DNA from: Chondrus crispus | Lineage: Eukaryota > Rhodophyta > Florideophyceae > Gigartinales > Gigartinaceae | Direction of reading: 5' to 3' | NCBI RefSeq assembly: GCF_000350225.1 | Contig: NW_005178980.1 | Coordinates: 62,498-126,497 of the forward strand | Length of the DNA: 64,000 bases | In this document: positions 1-9,487 of the stretch, piece by piece | Position numbering within the stretch: the stretch's first letter is position 1 | Layout: each line of letters opens with the position of its first letter | Translations under genes and position numbers: made by a program | Notes under the pieces: model-generated | What the model saw: the letters and a program-made list of their open reading frames with translations, nothing else | Told to the model about the DNA's origin: nothing | Database searches by the model: none

Positions 1-1569
1 GGGGGCCTGCCCCGCCTGCACGTCGCTTCCCCGCCGTTCGCCGCCGAGCAAGCGCAGCGTTATACCCCAGCTTGATACTCCCCGACCAGAACCGCCTGCC
101 TTCCACCGCCCCCCACTTCCGCTTCCCCCCGCACCCCGCCTGAGTGCTACACGCCCCGCCGTGCGTGCGTGGTGGGCAGCCCGCCGCTGTCAGTCGCACC
201 GACAAGCACCCAGGCTCTGCCCCGCCCTTCTGCGCATGACGCTGCCCCCGCATTGGACAAACCGCCGCACGGTAATACAGTATAGTGCGCCCCGTTAATC
301 TTAGTAATCCCACTCACTTTCGCCGCCGCGTCCTAACCACAGCCGCCATACAGTAATACAAGCACGCGCCTTTTGGCCCCTCGGCCGCGCTCATGGAATA
401 CACCGACGCGGTCGGGCAATGACGCACGAAAGCAGGAGCAATTCAAGCGCGCGGCGCCCGGCACGGACCGTTGCGGCCGGGAGGCCATGAGGCCGGCGAG
501 ACGCTTCGTTGCCACGCGTGTGGAGCTGCTACCGGGTTGGTCAACCGTTGCCCATGTCTTGTTAAGGGGAGGCGGCGGCTCTTGATCAATCAGACTTAAA
601 TTTACTACAGTCCAGTAGGAACACTCACTCTACACTTCAGAATCTGATCTGTATCTTGTCAGAATCGCCAGGCGAGCGACACCGTCGCCCGCCAGAGCAC
701 ACTCGACGTCTTAATTCCGGCGGTGAGCGTCGCCAGCTTGGCCGCACCCAACTGCAGCCCCCGGACACTATTAAACGCTTATTAAATTGCGACGTTGGTG
801 TTACTGTACACTAGAACAAATGTCTAATGCCCAAAGTGCAGCTATTACTGTACGTAATTGTCGCCACGGTGTCGTATCCAACCGCTGTATCGTACCGACC
901 GCACACTGTAGTGTGTCTAGTGTGAAGGAGATATTTGGCCTCAGGAAAGAAAAACAGTTTTTGATTTTTCCGCTAATATGGTGAAGGGTTTTCCTTTCTT
1001 GCCTTTCAATAATATTGAATGCAACAAAAAAGCTCGATAGGACGCTTTAAACCATCATGACGAGCTTGTTGATCTGCTTTCCACCATTTCAGCCAGAAAT
1101 TCCATTTGATTTATCACTTCTCACAGTCGCCACAGTCTGCCGTTGAACCAGTTCTGTAAATGCTGCTCCCTCGCCTTGAGTTCTATGTACTTTGAATTCC
1201 AAACGTAGGAGTCCATGGCTGCACGGTAAGACGCAATTCTATATTACGTCTGTATAAAAATAGAAATTAGAGTGTAGAAGAGCTTGCGAAGATATCACGA
1301 TTCAAAATTCCTCGTTCTCGTTCAACCATGAGCTACAATCGGACGAATACTTCTCGGCTATTGTGGATCTACTACACTGTCGCGCGCATATCATTACCGA
1401 AATAGTGAATTGACGTGTACGTCTTCCGGCGGCTGAGAGGACTCATATTGCCTCGAGGTTCTGATGTGGCCTTGAGGTTCTGATATTGGCCTGACACCAA
1501 CCTGAGTGGTTGATATCACAGCACAAGGGTATCGTATGGACGACGTGCTTGTCGCTCTGGTTGAGCGAA
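1..1569. other. Intergenic, no recognisable gene
   Basis: The first 550 bases are GC-rich (many CCGCC runs) and the rest is mixed; short ORFs on both strands show no domain. A short direct repeat built on GAGGTTCTGAT lies at about 1453-1490. I see no RNA gene, no terminal repeat and no coding signal. Confidence 0.5.
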
Positions 1570-1571
1570 TA

Positions 1572-2547
1572 CAAGTTGGTACCCCCCAAAGTTGAACACT
1601 GTACTCTGTTGTTGAACAAAACTAAAAGTGAATTTTATATCCAAGATTTAACATAATGCCAAAAACGATCAGATTTATGGCAATCCTGAAATGTTTAACT
1701 CGGCGTAGCTTCGCGCGAAATGCAAACAGGACCCTTTTGTCGCCATATTCGGATTTGGCGATGCTATAAAAACCTACATGACGCCGCGCATTGCAAATAA
1801 ATGCAAACTCGAGCCACCAGCTCATCTCCAAAACCACACACTGGCAGGAATGGGAAGGTCGCGAACAGTATCAAAGGCAGACCGACGCTTTGAAAAGGCC
1901 GTCGCTGCGGTCGACAGGCACGGCGCCAGTCGCAGGAAAGCTGCTACAATAGCTAAGAAAGGCGAGGGAGCGAGATGGTTTTGATACTGCGAAGCGGGCG
2001 GAAAGGAGTCGGAAGGAGGCAGAAAAAGCCGAAAAGGACGCAATAGCATACGAACGCACAAACATTGCTCGATTAGAATTCGAGAAGCGTTCGCTGCATG
2101 CCCGAGCCCTTGTGTACGGCGTCCCGAACGTTTCTGTTTGTCGCATGCCATTGAGACGGCAGTCGGCGCGGAGACTCATTGCTGCGAAACGGGAATTTGC
2201 TGCACGGAACGCAGCACAAGACAGTTAACGAAATGGAGTTGACGGATCAGCGCGTGCAGTGTCAGGAAAGACATTCTTGAGTAAAAAATTTTGCATTTTG
2301 TTTGCACTGGCCAACCATTTGGCTGTTCAATTCTCAGGTGCAATTTTGCATAAATGGGGGTTTCAAACAGGTATATCTTTTCAAATATGACAGCCATGTT
2401 GAATCTTCTGCACGCCTATTGGCTCAAGTAGTGTGTACTGGGTAGGATTGTGGTTGAAATGAGACTACAATGGAGACCAGAAGTAAAGCAGAAGATGTTT
2501 TCTCATTTATTTTTTTATTCCGTTCAACTTTGGGGGGTACCAACTTG
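1572..2547 (+). mobile_element. TA-flanked inverted-repeat element, pogo/Tc1-mariner type
   Basis: A 976-bp element bounded by perfect 26-bp inverted repeats at 1572-1597 and 2522-2547, starting CAAGTTGGTACCCCCC. A TA dinucleotide stands on each outer side (1570-1571 and 2548-2549), the target duplication expected for Tc1/mariner and pogo elements. The interior carries a short broken HTH-like ORF on the plus strand and no DDE domain, so this is a non-autonomous or internally deleted copy. The perfect repeats suggest fairly recent movement. Family placement is inferred from the TA target and the HTH-like ORF. Confidence 0.85.
1850..2228 (+). pseudogene. Broken N-terminal transposase-like ORF (HTH plus basic coiled coil)
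   Basis: Inside the 1572-2547 element. The first frame starts at ATG 1850 (MGRSRTVSKADRRFEKAV) and reads through a basic segment with the look of a psq/CENP-B-type helix-turn-helix until TGA at 1982-1984. In an overlapping frame the sequence goes on as a charged helix (TAKRAERSRKEAEKAEKDA) and a second possible HTH (ALVYGVPNVSVCRMPLRR) to TAA at 2226-2228, so one frameshift in the 1955-1984 overlap explains the break. About 125 codons in all, far short of a pogo transposase (around 400-500). No catalytic DDE residues are present. It may be the remains of the DNA-binding half of the transposase. I see no close family match that I could name. Confidence 0.45.
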
Positions 2548-2549
2548 TA

Positions 2550-3498
2550 GTACAGTATATAATACGGTATTGCATGGATCTCACTGTAATGCCTCTCTTT
2601 TCAAAACTGCGCAGTGGTGCGGATGAGAGCGCCACCGTCCCGCCTCTCATCCCGGCGACGAAATCTTCATGCACAAGTTTTATCCAATGTAGTGCCCAGC
2701 TGTGCTTGGTCAATCTGCACGCACCCCTCTCGATTTCAACGTTTGATCCCGATCCAAATTCCAACCTGCACTACTGCACGCGTGTATAGTATGCCGCCCT
2801 GGGGCAATGAGGTTTGTAGAATGTGTACTATAACTGTAACAACGTGCTTTCTCGCACGTTATTACAGTGCGGCTTTATATAAGCTGAGCAAGAAGCCACG
2901 CCACACACTAGTCAAAAGATCTTAAAATATCTTGGTGGATCAAGAAAAGAGATAGGTAATCCTTTCCACTTCTACGACGAAGATAGATTTGATCCAGTCT
3001 ACATGCGATTTGTTCCCGCGGATAAATCTGTGGACAGCAGAATATTAAGATCTACTGTGGAGATATTAAAGTGTAGAGAATGGCGAGTGCAGTTAGAGAA
3101 CACATGTGGGCGCACAGCCTGCACTTCCACGAAATTGGGGGAGATCAGGACGGTCAGTGATTTCACCAAACGTATCTGTAGCACGTTCCTCGAGGAGCAA
3201 TTGCTTCCAATAAACTTGATAGTTTGAACGTAGATGTTGATACTTTCTTTGTTGTTGTTCTGTGTGTTGGTGAAGAGAAGAGAAGAGCTAGTCTCCTTCA
3301 GTACAGACACCTCTCCCTACAGTAAATACGCCACGAAAAAGATTCAAACTTAGTTCGTTGTTTTTATTTGGCTAGCGCCTCCGCACGAAGACCGTTTTAT
3401 ACTGCATTGCACAGATGCGGTCTCAGACTGTTCCAGTTTATGTGACGTACAGTAGTCGGCCTCAATTCTGCGGAATTGAGGCAATCAGTACTGTAGCA
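2550..3498. other. Intergenic, hairpins only
   Basis: No gene is recognised. An imperfect hairpin lies at about 2837-2871 (arms around ACGTGC/GCACGT). A second at about 3443-3494 has 10-bp arms GCCTCAATTC/GAATTGAGGC around TGCG, inside an outer TACAGTA/TACTGTA pair. These could be folded RNA or degraded element ends; nothing decides between them. Confidence 0.35.
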
Positions 3499-3511
3499 TA
3501 TCCCTAGTAGG

Positions 3512-3593
3512 CCAAATGCGCACTTAAGTGAGCATTTGACAGTTTTCAAGAAAGGCGTAAAGTTGCCAAATGCGCACTTAAGTGAGCATTTGG
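3512..3593. repeat. Two direct copies of a 27-bp imperfect palindrome
   Basis: Copies at 3512-3538 and 3566-3592 are identical (AAATGCGCACTTAAGTGAGC within CCAAATG...CATTTG), 54 bases apart. Each is itself nearly self-complementary around CACTTAAGTG. Related copies occur near the other end of the same element at 4503-4530 and 4702-4737. Such arrays in subterminal regions can be transposase-binding sites; that role is inference. Confidence 0.75.
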
Positions 3594-4502
3594 GGCTTAT
3601 AATTGCCCCTTTCGTCAGCTCATTGCAGCCCCAATGGTGCAGAGAACATCTTTATGACACACAGACCTACATTCCAGCAAAAGAGCCGAGCATTTTGCAT
3701 GTTCATTCATTCTCATTGGACAAATGGTTGCCGCGCTACATTCGAGTCAATCACGAACGCCGACCACCCCCACGCCCATCGCCTTCGCCTTACTCCACCA
3801 CGAAACCCTTCTCTAAAGCCTACAATCTACCTGTTTCTTGCTCCTTTCATCTCTCACACCCTTTCGCGCCTCGTGATACTGCTCAAACCTCTCTGGACCA
3901 CGTCTCATTCTTTAATCTGCGTGTGCCTTGACGCGCCTTTCTCTACATCCGTCCACTATTTCTGCGTGTTCATCGCCCGCTTGCAGTCGCGAATCGCTTG
4001 GCCCTCCTGCAGTCCACGCCTCATTAAGTGTCACAACACGGCGTGCTGTACCTTCAAATCCTTCAAATCCCTGTCTCTTATCAAGAAGCACAAACGACAG
4101 GGAAAGCGGCTTATATCTTTTAACGCGCCGGGGATGAAGTTACGTCTGCACGTTCACCCACATAAACAAAGGCAGCTACCAGGGACACCACAGTATTGCT
4201 GCTTTTGTAGCAGCGGTGCATCTGGGGCAAATCGACATAAAACAACCTTTATGTGCACTGCCTTTGATGCACATCTTTGTACCAGAGTACACAATGGGCA
4301 GCGTAAGAGCTGCTGGAGAATCTGGCATGAATCAAAGAAGCTGAAGCCGAGGGATGGAGGAGGCAGTTCTTTATAAGCGTAGCAAGGACTACAGTGGTGT
4401 AGACGGGCACAATTAGGGAATAGTAAGAGGATGGTACGTGCGAAGAGTGGAGGCAGCGCTGAGGCTATGCAGAACCTGCACAATCAGTACAACAAAATAA
4501 AT

Positions 4503-4737
4503 TCAAATGCTCACTAAAGTGCGTATTTGACAAATTTGGACGTAGATGTTGGCTGCAGAATGACTGTTTGTCGAAGCCGTTCATAGCGACAGAAAATTGT
4601 ATTCCTTCATGGAAACTTGGCATAGTGGTAGTGCCACATGTCTTCTATCGTCTCCAGAAGTTTCAAGCTCTTAAGCCTCACAACGCTTGAACTACGTGTG
4701 TTCAAATGATTTGCGCACTCAAGTGCGCATTGCAAAC
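4503..4737. repeat. Two further copies of the subterminal palindrome
   Basis: Copy at 4503-4530 (TCAAATGCTCACTAAAGTGC and on) and a more diverged copy at 4702-4737 (TTGCGCACTCAAGTGCGCA). They pair in inverted layout with the 3512-3592 copies at the opposite end of the 3501-4749 element. Confidence 0.65.
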
Positions 4738-4751
4738 GTGTACTAGGGATA

Positions 4752-5311
4752 TTATGTACGGGTCATGGACTACAGGCCCGAATATACAGAAAGTTATTTC
4801 TTATTCGCGTCACTACAGTAGACTGCTAACCTGTTACGTGGTTCTTTCCAAGAACCAGAGTAGAAGAGTTGAGGTGTAGAACTGTACTGTCAACAGAGTT
4901 GAAGTAGGGAACCTTGTTGCAAAAGACCTTTCTAGTAGGCATGGTCCATTTGCACAGACAGTGATTATGTGTTCTCCGTTGTGCCCTTACTGTACCTGTG
5001 GCGCGCGAAGCACCTCCACAATTATTAATCAATTACTGAGAACAAGGATCATTACATTAAAGATTGACGAACATATAATATTGTCGGCAATCTGTTGACA
5101 GCGGTGTAAATTCTGAAAATGGATACTTACTGCTGAGACTGTCAATGACCACGGCTTGGACAGCATACAATAATGCGCTTGATTGAATTCTCTTCCCGCC
5201 CATTTTCAAAACTCAAGGCACAGAACCCGCCCAATCCGTTTCACCATAAAACCCATATGCCGTACAGTAGAATGCTCGTGTTCACACAGTCCCGAGATCC
5301 CACACCACACC
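4752..5311. other. Intergenic stretch before Harbinger pseudogene
   Basis: No gene recognised. It probably includes the untranslated leader and left end of the Harbinger element that follows, but I could not find a matching inverted repeat downstream of 6600. Confidence 0.35.
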
Positions 5312-6598
5312 ATGAGCCATATTGCACACACCTCACCAGGCGATGCTCTCCGTGTCCTTGCAGAGTTGGCTGCAGAACGCAGTAATGAACTCGACCAGTA
5401 TGACGAGGACCCCGCTGACATTGGCAGTGACGAAGAAACGGACTCGGACTGTCCCATTCTGGATTCTTTTGTGGCTGATGGAGGGGAGATCGCGGTTTTG
5501 CAGATGACAAATTTCACACTTGCAGAATATCGGGGACTGTATGACCGTCTACGTCCATTTCTCGTCCAGAACTACAACGTCGGTCGCGGCAAAAGGTCAA
5601 AGTACAACGCTAAAGATGTCCTCTTTATGGCACTTACCGTGTGCAAGACCGGCACGATGTGAGACTTCGCCGCGAAAATGTTTAACCTGAAAAGCACGTC
5701 ATTTGAACGACTAGTCACAAATTTCATCCGGATGGTTACACCCTTTGCCTACGCTACATATGTAGAGCGGGCTGCGGAGAAGTTCAAAATGGCATGTGTA
5801 TTCTCAGATCAATCGCAATTCCGAGTATATGGCATGGCGAGGTACGCAACGGACGTAACCTTTCATCAGAGCAACCGTCCGCGCAGAAATCATGAGGAGG
5901 CAAAGGGACATTTTAGTGGGAAGCACAAGATGTACGGATACAAGACCGAAGTGATTGTGTTACCGAATGGCCTAGCAATTGGGTCTAGTAGACATTCCAT
6001 GGGATCCGTTGCAGACGTTGACATATTTTATGATAACATCGGATGGCGCAGAGAGGAACTCCAAAAATCTTCGGAAGAGCGTAATGTCACTGACGTTGGT
6101 CCGTTGATAGAGCGTTTCCCGAGATATTGGGCAGTTCTGATGAATAAGGGCTAGCAGGGAGCTGCCTGAGACGTGCGGGCAATCATTCCTGTCAAGAAGC
6201 CGAAGGGGCGGGATTTGACACGAGCAGAGATAAACGCTAACAAACAAATTTCTTCGGATCGCATTATTGTCGAAAACTTCTTCGGTCGACATTGTACGCT
6301 TTGGGTATTGATGGCTAACAAGTGGAGGTGGGCTGAGTCGAACTACAATACGTTTTTTCAATTTACTCTGGCCTTAACTAATGCACATGTGGTCCTGCAT
6401 CCGTTGAGAGATGAAGATGGTAACAAGAGGAGGCAAATTATCAAAAGGCGCTTGCACATTATGGAAAGTACGGCTGTGAAACGTCGCCGTGTACAAGAGC
6501 GCTACAGGGTTCGTCGTCGTGCGCACATTGAGCAAAGGTTGCCATGCAGGTCTTTGTTGCAGGAGGCAGGTGCTATGACTGACAAGGAAGCGGAGTAA
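5312..6598 (+). pseudogene. PIF/Harbinger-type transposase (DDE_Tnp_4), pseudogene
   Basis: One reading frame of about 429 codons from ATG 5312 (MSHIAHTSPGDAL) to TAA at 6596-6598, interrupted by three in-frame stops (TGA 5660-5662, TAG 6152-6154, TGA 6167-6169) and no evident frameshift. Domains in order: an acidic N-terminal region; a helical segment ending in the NVGRGKRSKYNAKDVLFMAL stretch, which is typical before the catalytic core; then the core with YATDVTFHQS, SGKHKMYGYKTEVIVLPNGL and GSVADVDIF holding the Asp residues; and the Glu motif in RIIVENFFGR. A very basic tail (KRRRVQERYRVRRR) closes the protein. DDE_Tnp_4 enzymes cut and paste Harbinger elements, usually with a Myb-like partner protein, which I do not see here. 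The lack of frameshifts suggests a young pseudogene. Element ends were not found. Confidence 0.85.
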
Positions 6599-6599
6599 A

Positions 6600-6880
6600 T
6601 GCGCGTCAGTTGCATATCACAGAAACTAAAACGATCACTGTAGTCGAGACCGACCTCGGCAGTTAGTGATGATTTATGAGGTTATGCCGTAAATGCCACG
6701 CCATTTCAATCAAATTGGTCTGAAAGCATCATTTTGTAGATAGTGTGTATTCCACTGAACCCATCATCTATGATGCGGTGGACTGTGACTGCTCTCAAGA
6801 CCTAATGAAGGCAACTGGGCAAGCGTAGCTATCGGGGAGCGATGGTACAATAGATGCAATACATTCGTTACCGTTCTCAA
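6600..6880. other. Spacer between two transposons
   Basis: No gene or clear repeat. It may hold the right end of the Harbinger element. Confidence 0.3.
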
Positions 6881-7024
6881 GGGCTTGGTTTGGGACACTT
6901 TGTGCGCTCTCTGAAATACAGATTTTCAAAAGTTTATTCCATGATTTTTGCCAACTTCATGGCAAGTTCAGAAGCAATTTTTGTCTGAAGGGCTTAATTT
7001 CGGACACCCCCGTAGCTAGACACT

Positions 7025-9038
7025 TCACTTTATCTCGGAAGAGAAAGTCGCACAAGTGCCTGACGCAGCCCCATCGCGGGAGGCAGATTCCTTCAGTGGA
7101 GCTTTGCGCGGGTTGTGTGCGTGTACTGTGCTGCACCACTGACTTATGGGTAAATATTCCGAAATCGACGCAAAGGGATCCTCGACCATGAATATCGATG
7201 ACTTGGTACGAGAAGGCATGCCATTCTCTTTGTCGGTGCTTTGGGGACCTCTCATCTCACCCTTTGGTAGGCTTTGACTTCCTTTTCTGCCTTTACGTAA
7301 GGGGTCCGTTTTTTTGCTCAACGAATTCCAACAATCGTTCAACTGTCAAATGTTTTGCATCCTTGCCAGCCACCACTGCCCAATTTGGAAAACTAGACAG
7401 CGTTTGAGATCTCTATGCACCGTTGTGGTCCTGTAGAATTTATTCGTGCAGTATTTTGTAGTAATGAGGAGATAAATTTCCTCAAGGGCGTTGGACGGGA
7501 CGATGTTTTCTCACAGACCTTTTTCACGCGATCAAACAACCTCCTATCTGCAGTTCTTCTCTTCAATTTTTGTACTTCTTGCAAACCAAATTTGTCCGTG
7601 CGGGGGGAGTGGCCATGGATGGTGTCGGATACCACTTCACGGCCTTTCCCTCTCCTCATTATGTCAGTTTTGAATCTGTAGTTCGTGGGCAAGAGTCCAG
7701 CCGTGTAAAATGAGGTCTGTATAACTGGTTTTGAGATGGCTTTGTATCCGGAGACCGCCAGTTTTAGCTTGAATGCCACATTACCATACCCAATATGACA
7801 ATTTGCGATCAATCCGTCACGCACAAGTCGAACCTGTTGCTGAAACGCCGTTTATCGCTTGGTCGCAGGGTTGTAAAAAGTGGCTGGTATTGGCAGGAAG
7901 ACGGACGATTTCCAAGTTGATGTTTGCACTGTATGGAAGCCATTCCATAACATTTTTAGATGCATGACCATCTAGCACAAGAACAACCGCTTTATTGGGA
8001 TTTATATGCTCCCGAAGGAAGCTGTTCACGTGCTAGACTGCAGCTTTTATGATATCTCCATCAATAGACCCGTTTTTGTGACACATATTTGTGTTGATGG
8101 AGGGCCCCAATCTGGCTGTGAGAGCCATTGCAACGTGTGGGGCATATGTTGAAAATCATTTTCCTGAAACCCTTCTAACCACCTTGACATTACTTTTTTC
8201 CAGACGCAATTAAAACAGGGGGCAAGAAGTCCCGAACCAGAGGCAGCTATACCGGCTTTGACGTGCTTGCCGTGATCATTGACGGCAAGACGCCTTCCGC
8301 CGTGGTGTGAAGATGCTAACGTGAAGGTTCAGATCCGTTTTCCGAAGTCTGCAAGGACGCTGGTCTCATCCCAGTTCCAAAGTTGATTTTGGTCCTGAAA
8401 TATGCCTGGGTGCTTTTTGCCAATCTAGACAAGTACTTCCTTCAACTTGGCTACGTGGGAGGTGTTCTCTGCTCCGCGACGTGCTAGAGTAATGTTTTCA
8501 GAATTTGGATACGTCAAGGATCTGTTTGGAGCACGAAATGAACGAATTGCAGCTGGAGATGGTAAACTATCGCAAAAACCGCGGCGTCCGTCGTTTGATA
8601 TTTTTGCTGGTAAGCTCTGCATAGTACGCATATCGATTGCAAAGCCTTTAAGGGAGGCTTCTACAGCTCTGTTGCAGATGCGTTCTTCCTCTGCGTCTTG
8701 CAACACTTTTTGGCGCCCTGCGAAGTGATGAAGGGTATCTCGCAGATTTTTCAGTATCTCCTGCCGACCCCCTTCGTAGGCACATTTTATGCGCTGTACG
8801 GTTGAGAGGCTGACACTGGATATGCTGGACGTATCAAGAATGCTGCGACGGGCTTTGAGGAGCTCAAGGGCTGCCTCTCGCCTTTTTCATCTTTCCTTCT
8901 CTGCGTCTGACGTTTTAATGCTGCGGCTTGAGGCCGCATTCAATGCGGTCTCAAGCCGCAGCATTCAAAAGTGTTCTTGCTCAAGGCCCCCCTCAATTTG
9001 AGGGGGGGCATTGAGCAAGAACACTTGCGGTTGTTCAT
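7025..9038 (-). pseudogene. Pogo-superfamily transposase (HTH plus DDE_1), pseudogene 1
   Basis: Minus-strand transposase remnant read in several frames. The N-terminus begins at ATG 9038 (MNNRKCSCS) and runs into a palindromic insertion at 8917-9026. Beyond it come a CENP-B-like HTH (AEEERICNRAVEASLKG, about 8700-8640), a basic linker, the first catalytic Asp in QLWNWDETSVLADFGKR (about 8395-8340), and the second in VLVLDGHASKNV followed by RLPANTSHFLQPCDQAIN (within 7817-8029), the standard signature of DDE_1/pogo enzymes. The lysine-rich tail ends at 7025. At least one in-frame TGA lies near 8891 and several frameshifts follow, so it cannot be active. The family cuts and pastes at TA. The order of domains and total size (around 650 codons) fit a pogo transposase. 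Confidence 0.8.
8917..9026. repeat. Paired palindromes (A A' B' B scar), copy 1
   Basis: First palindrome: arms 8917-8940 and 8942-8965, 24 bases each, one mismatch, one-base loop C at 8941. Second: arms 8969-8996 and 8998-9026 with a short indel, one-base loop T at 8997. Left flank ends TT (8939-8940) and right flank starts TT (8998-8999). It lies at the very start of the pogo 1 transposase. The mismatches suggest it is older than copies 2 and 5. Confidence 0.9.
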
Positions 9039-9189
9039 GTGTTCGGAAGGCCGGGAAAAGGGATGTGACAGAATGATACCTTTTGGCGCAATCAGAACTC
9101 GTTCTCAGTTCATATGAAAGAAAACACGAAAGTACTTTTTGAAAAGTGGTGTCCCAAATTAAGCCCTGTCCCAAATAAAGTCCTTTAGA

Positions 9190-9487
9190 TCGGTACTTTA
9201 ACCGTGTGCACTCTTATTCGTATTTTCCAATACATTCTTCCTCAAAATGTATTTTTATTAATAAAATATCGAACATCCATCGATTCCCTTCAAATAAAGC
9301 ACTAAACGAATCGTCAGAGACGCGTTTATTGACATATGTCATTACAAAGGATGGGTACGACAAGACGGGATGGGGGCAATGGCAAAACCCCTGTTTTCAA
9401 GCTCATTTTCAAATGAGTGCATAATTCGGATTATGCAATTCAGAAATTATATCATATTTTAGTCGCCGTGGCCCATACATAATCTAC
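9190..9487. other. Spacer between pogo elements
   Basis: No gene. Two imperfect palindromes adjoin at 9402-9417 and 9418-9437 (loops of 2 and 4 bases). They resemble, but do not meet, the paired-palindrome pattern seen elsewhere. Confidence 0.3.

Larger units (their letters stand above)
3501..4749. mobile_element. TA-flanked element with palindrome-rich subterminal repeats
   Basis: A 1,249-bp element. The left end reads TCCCTAGTA from 3501 and the right end reads TACTAGGGA to 4749; TA stands outside both ends (3499-3500, 4750-4751). Similarity continues inward as an imperfect inverted repeat of about 40-50 bases that contains the palindromic word GCGCACTTRAGTG. ORFs inside (for example 3603-4376, plus) have no recognisable domain and a composition unlike coding sequence, so I treat this as a non-autonomous Tc1/mariner- or pogo-like element. 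The palindromes are listed separately. Confidence 0.7.
6881..9183 (-). mobile_element. Pogo-like DNA transposon 1 (minus strand)
   Basis: A 2.3-kb element around a minus-strand pogo-type transposase. Both ends carry two copies of a related motif: GGGCTTGGTTTGGGACAC at 6881-6898 and GGGCTTAATTTCGGACAC at 6990-7007 on the left; the inverse GTGTCCCAAATTAAGCCC at 9149-9166 and TGTCCCAAATAAAGTCC at 9167-9183 on the right. The left pair is about 110 bases apart, the right pair adjoins. The exact outer ends and the target duplication are unclear (no clean TA on the left), so boundaries are approximate. Confidence 0.65.

Noticed and set aside
3603-4376. 257-codon plus-strand ORF
   Set aside because: Lies inside an inverted-repeat element, has no domain and a composition (Cys, His, Ser rich) typical of non-coding frames.
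4610-4690. tRNA-like A box TGGCATAGTGGTAG and weak B box
   Set aside because: The D arm would pair, but the anticodon stem does not, and the B box has an extra base. Most likely chance.
9402-9437. Adjacent dyads CTCATTT/AAATGAG and TGCATAAT/ATTATGCA
   Set aside because: Loops of 2 and 4 bases and no shared flank dinucleotide; left out of the scar set.
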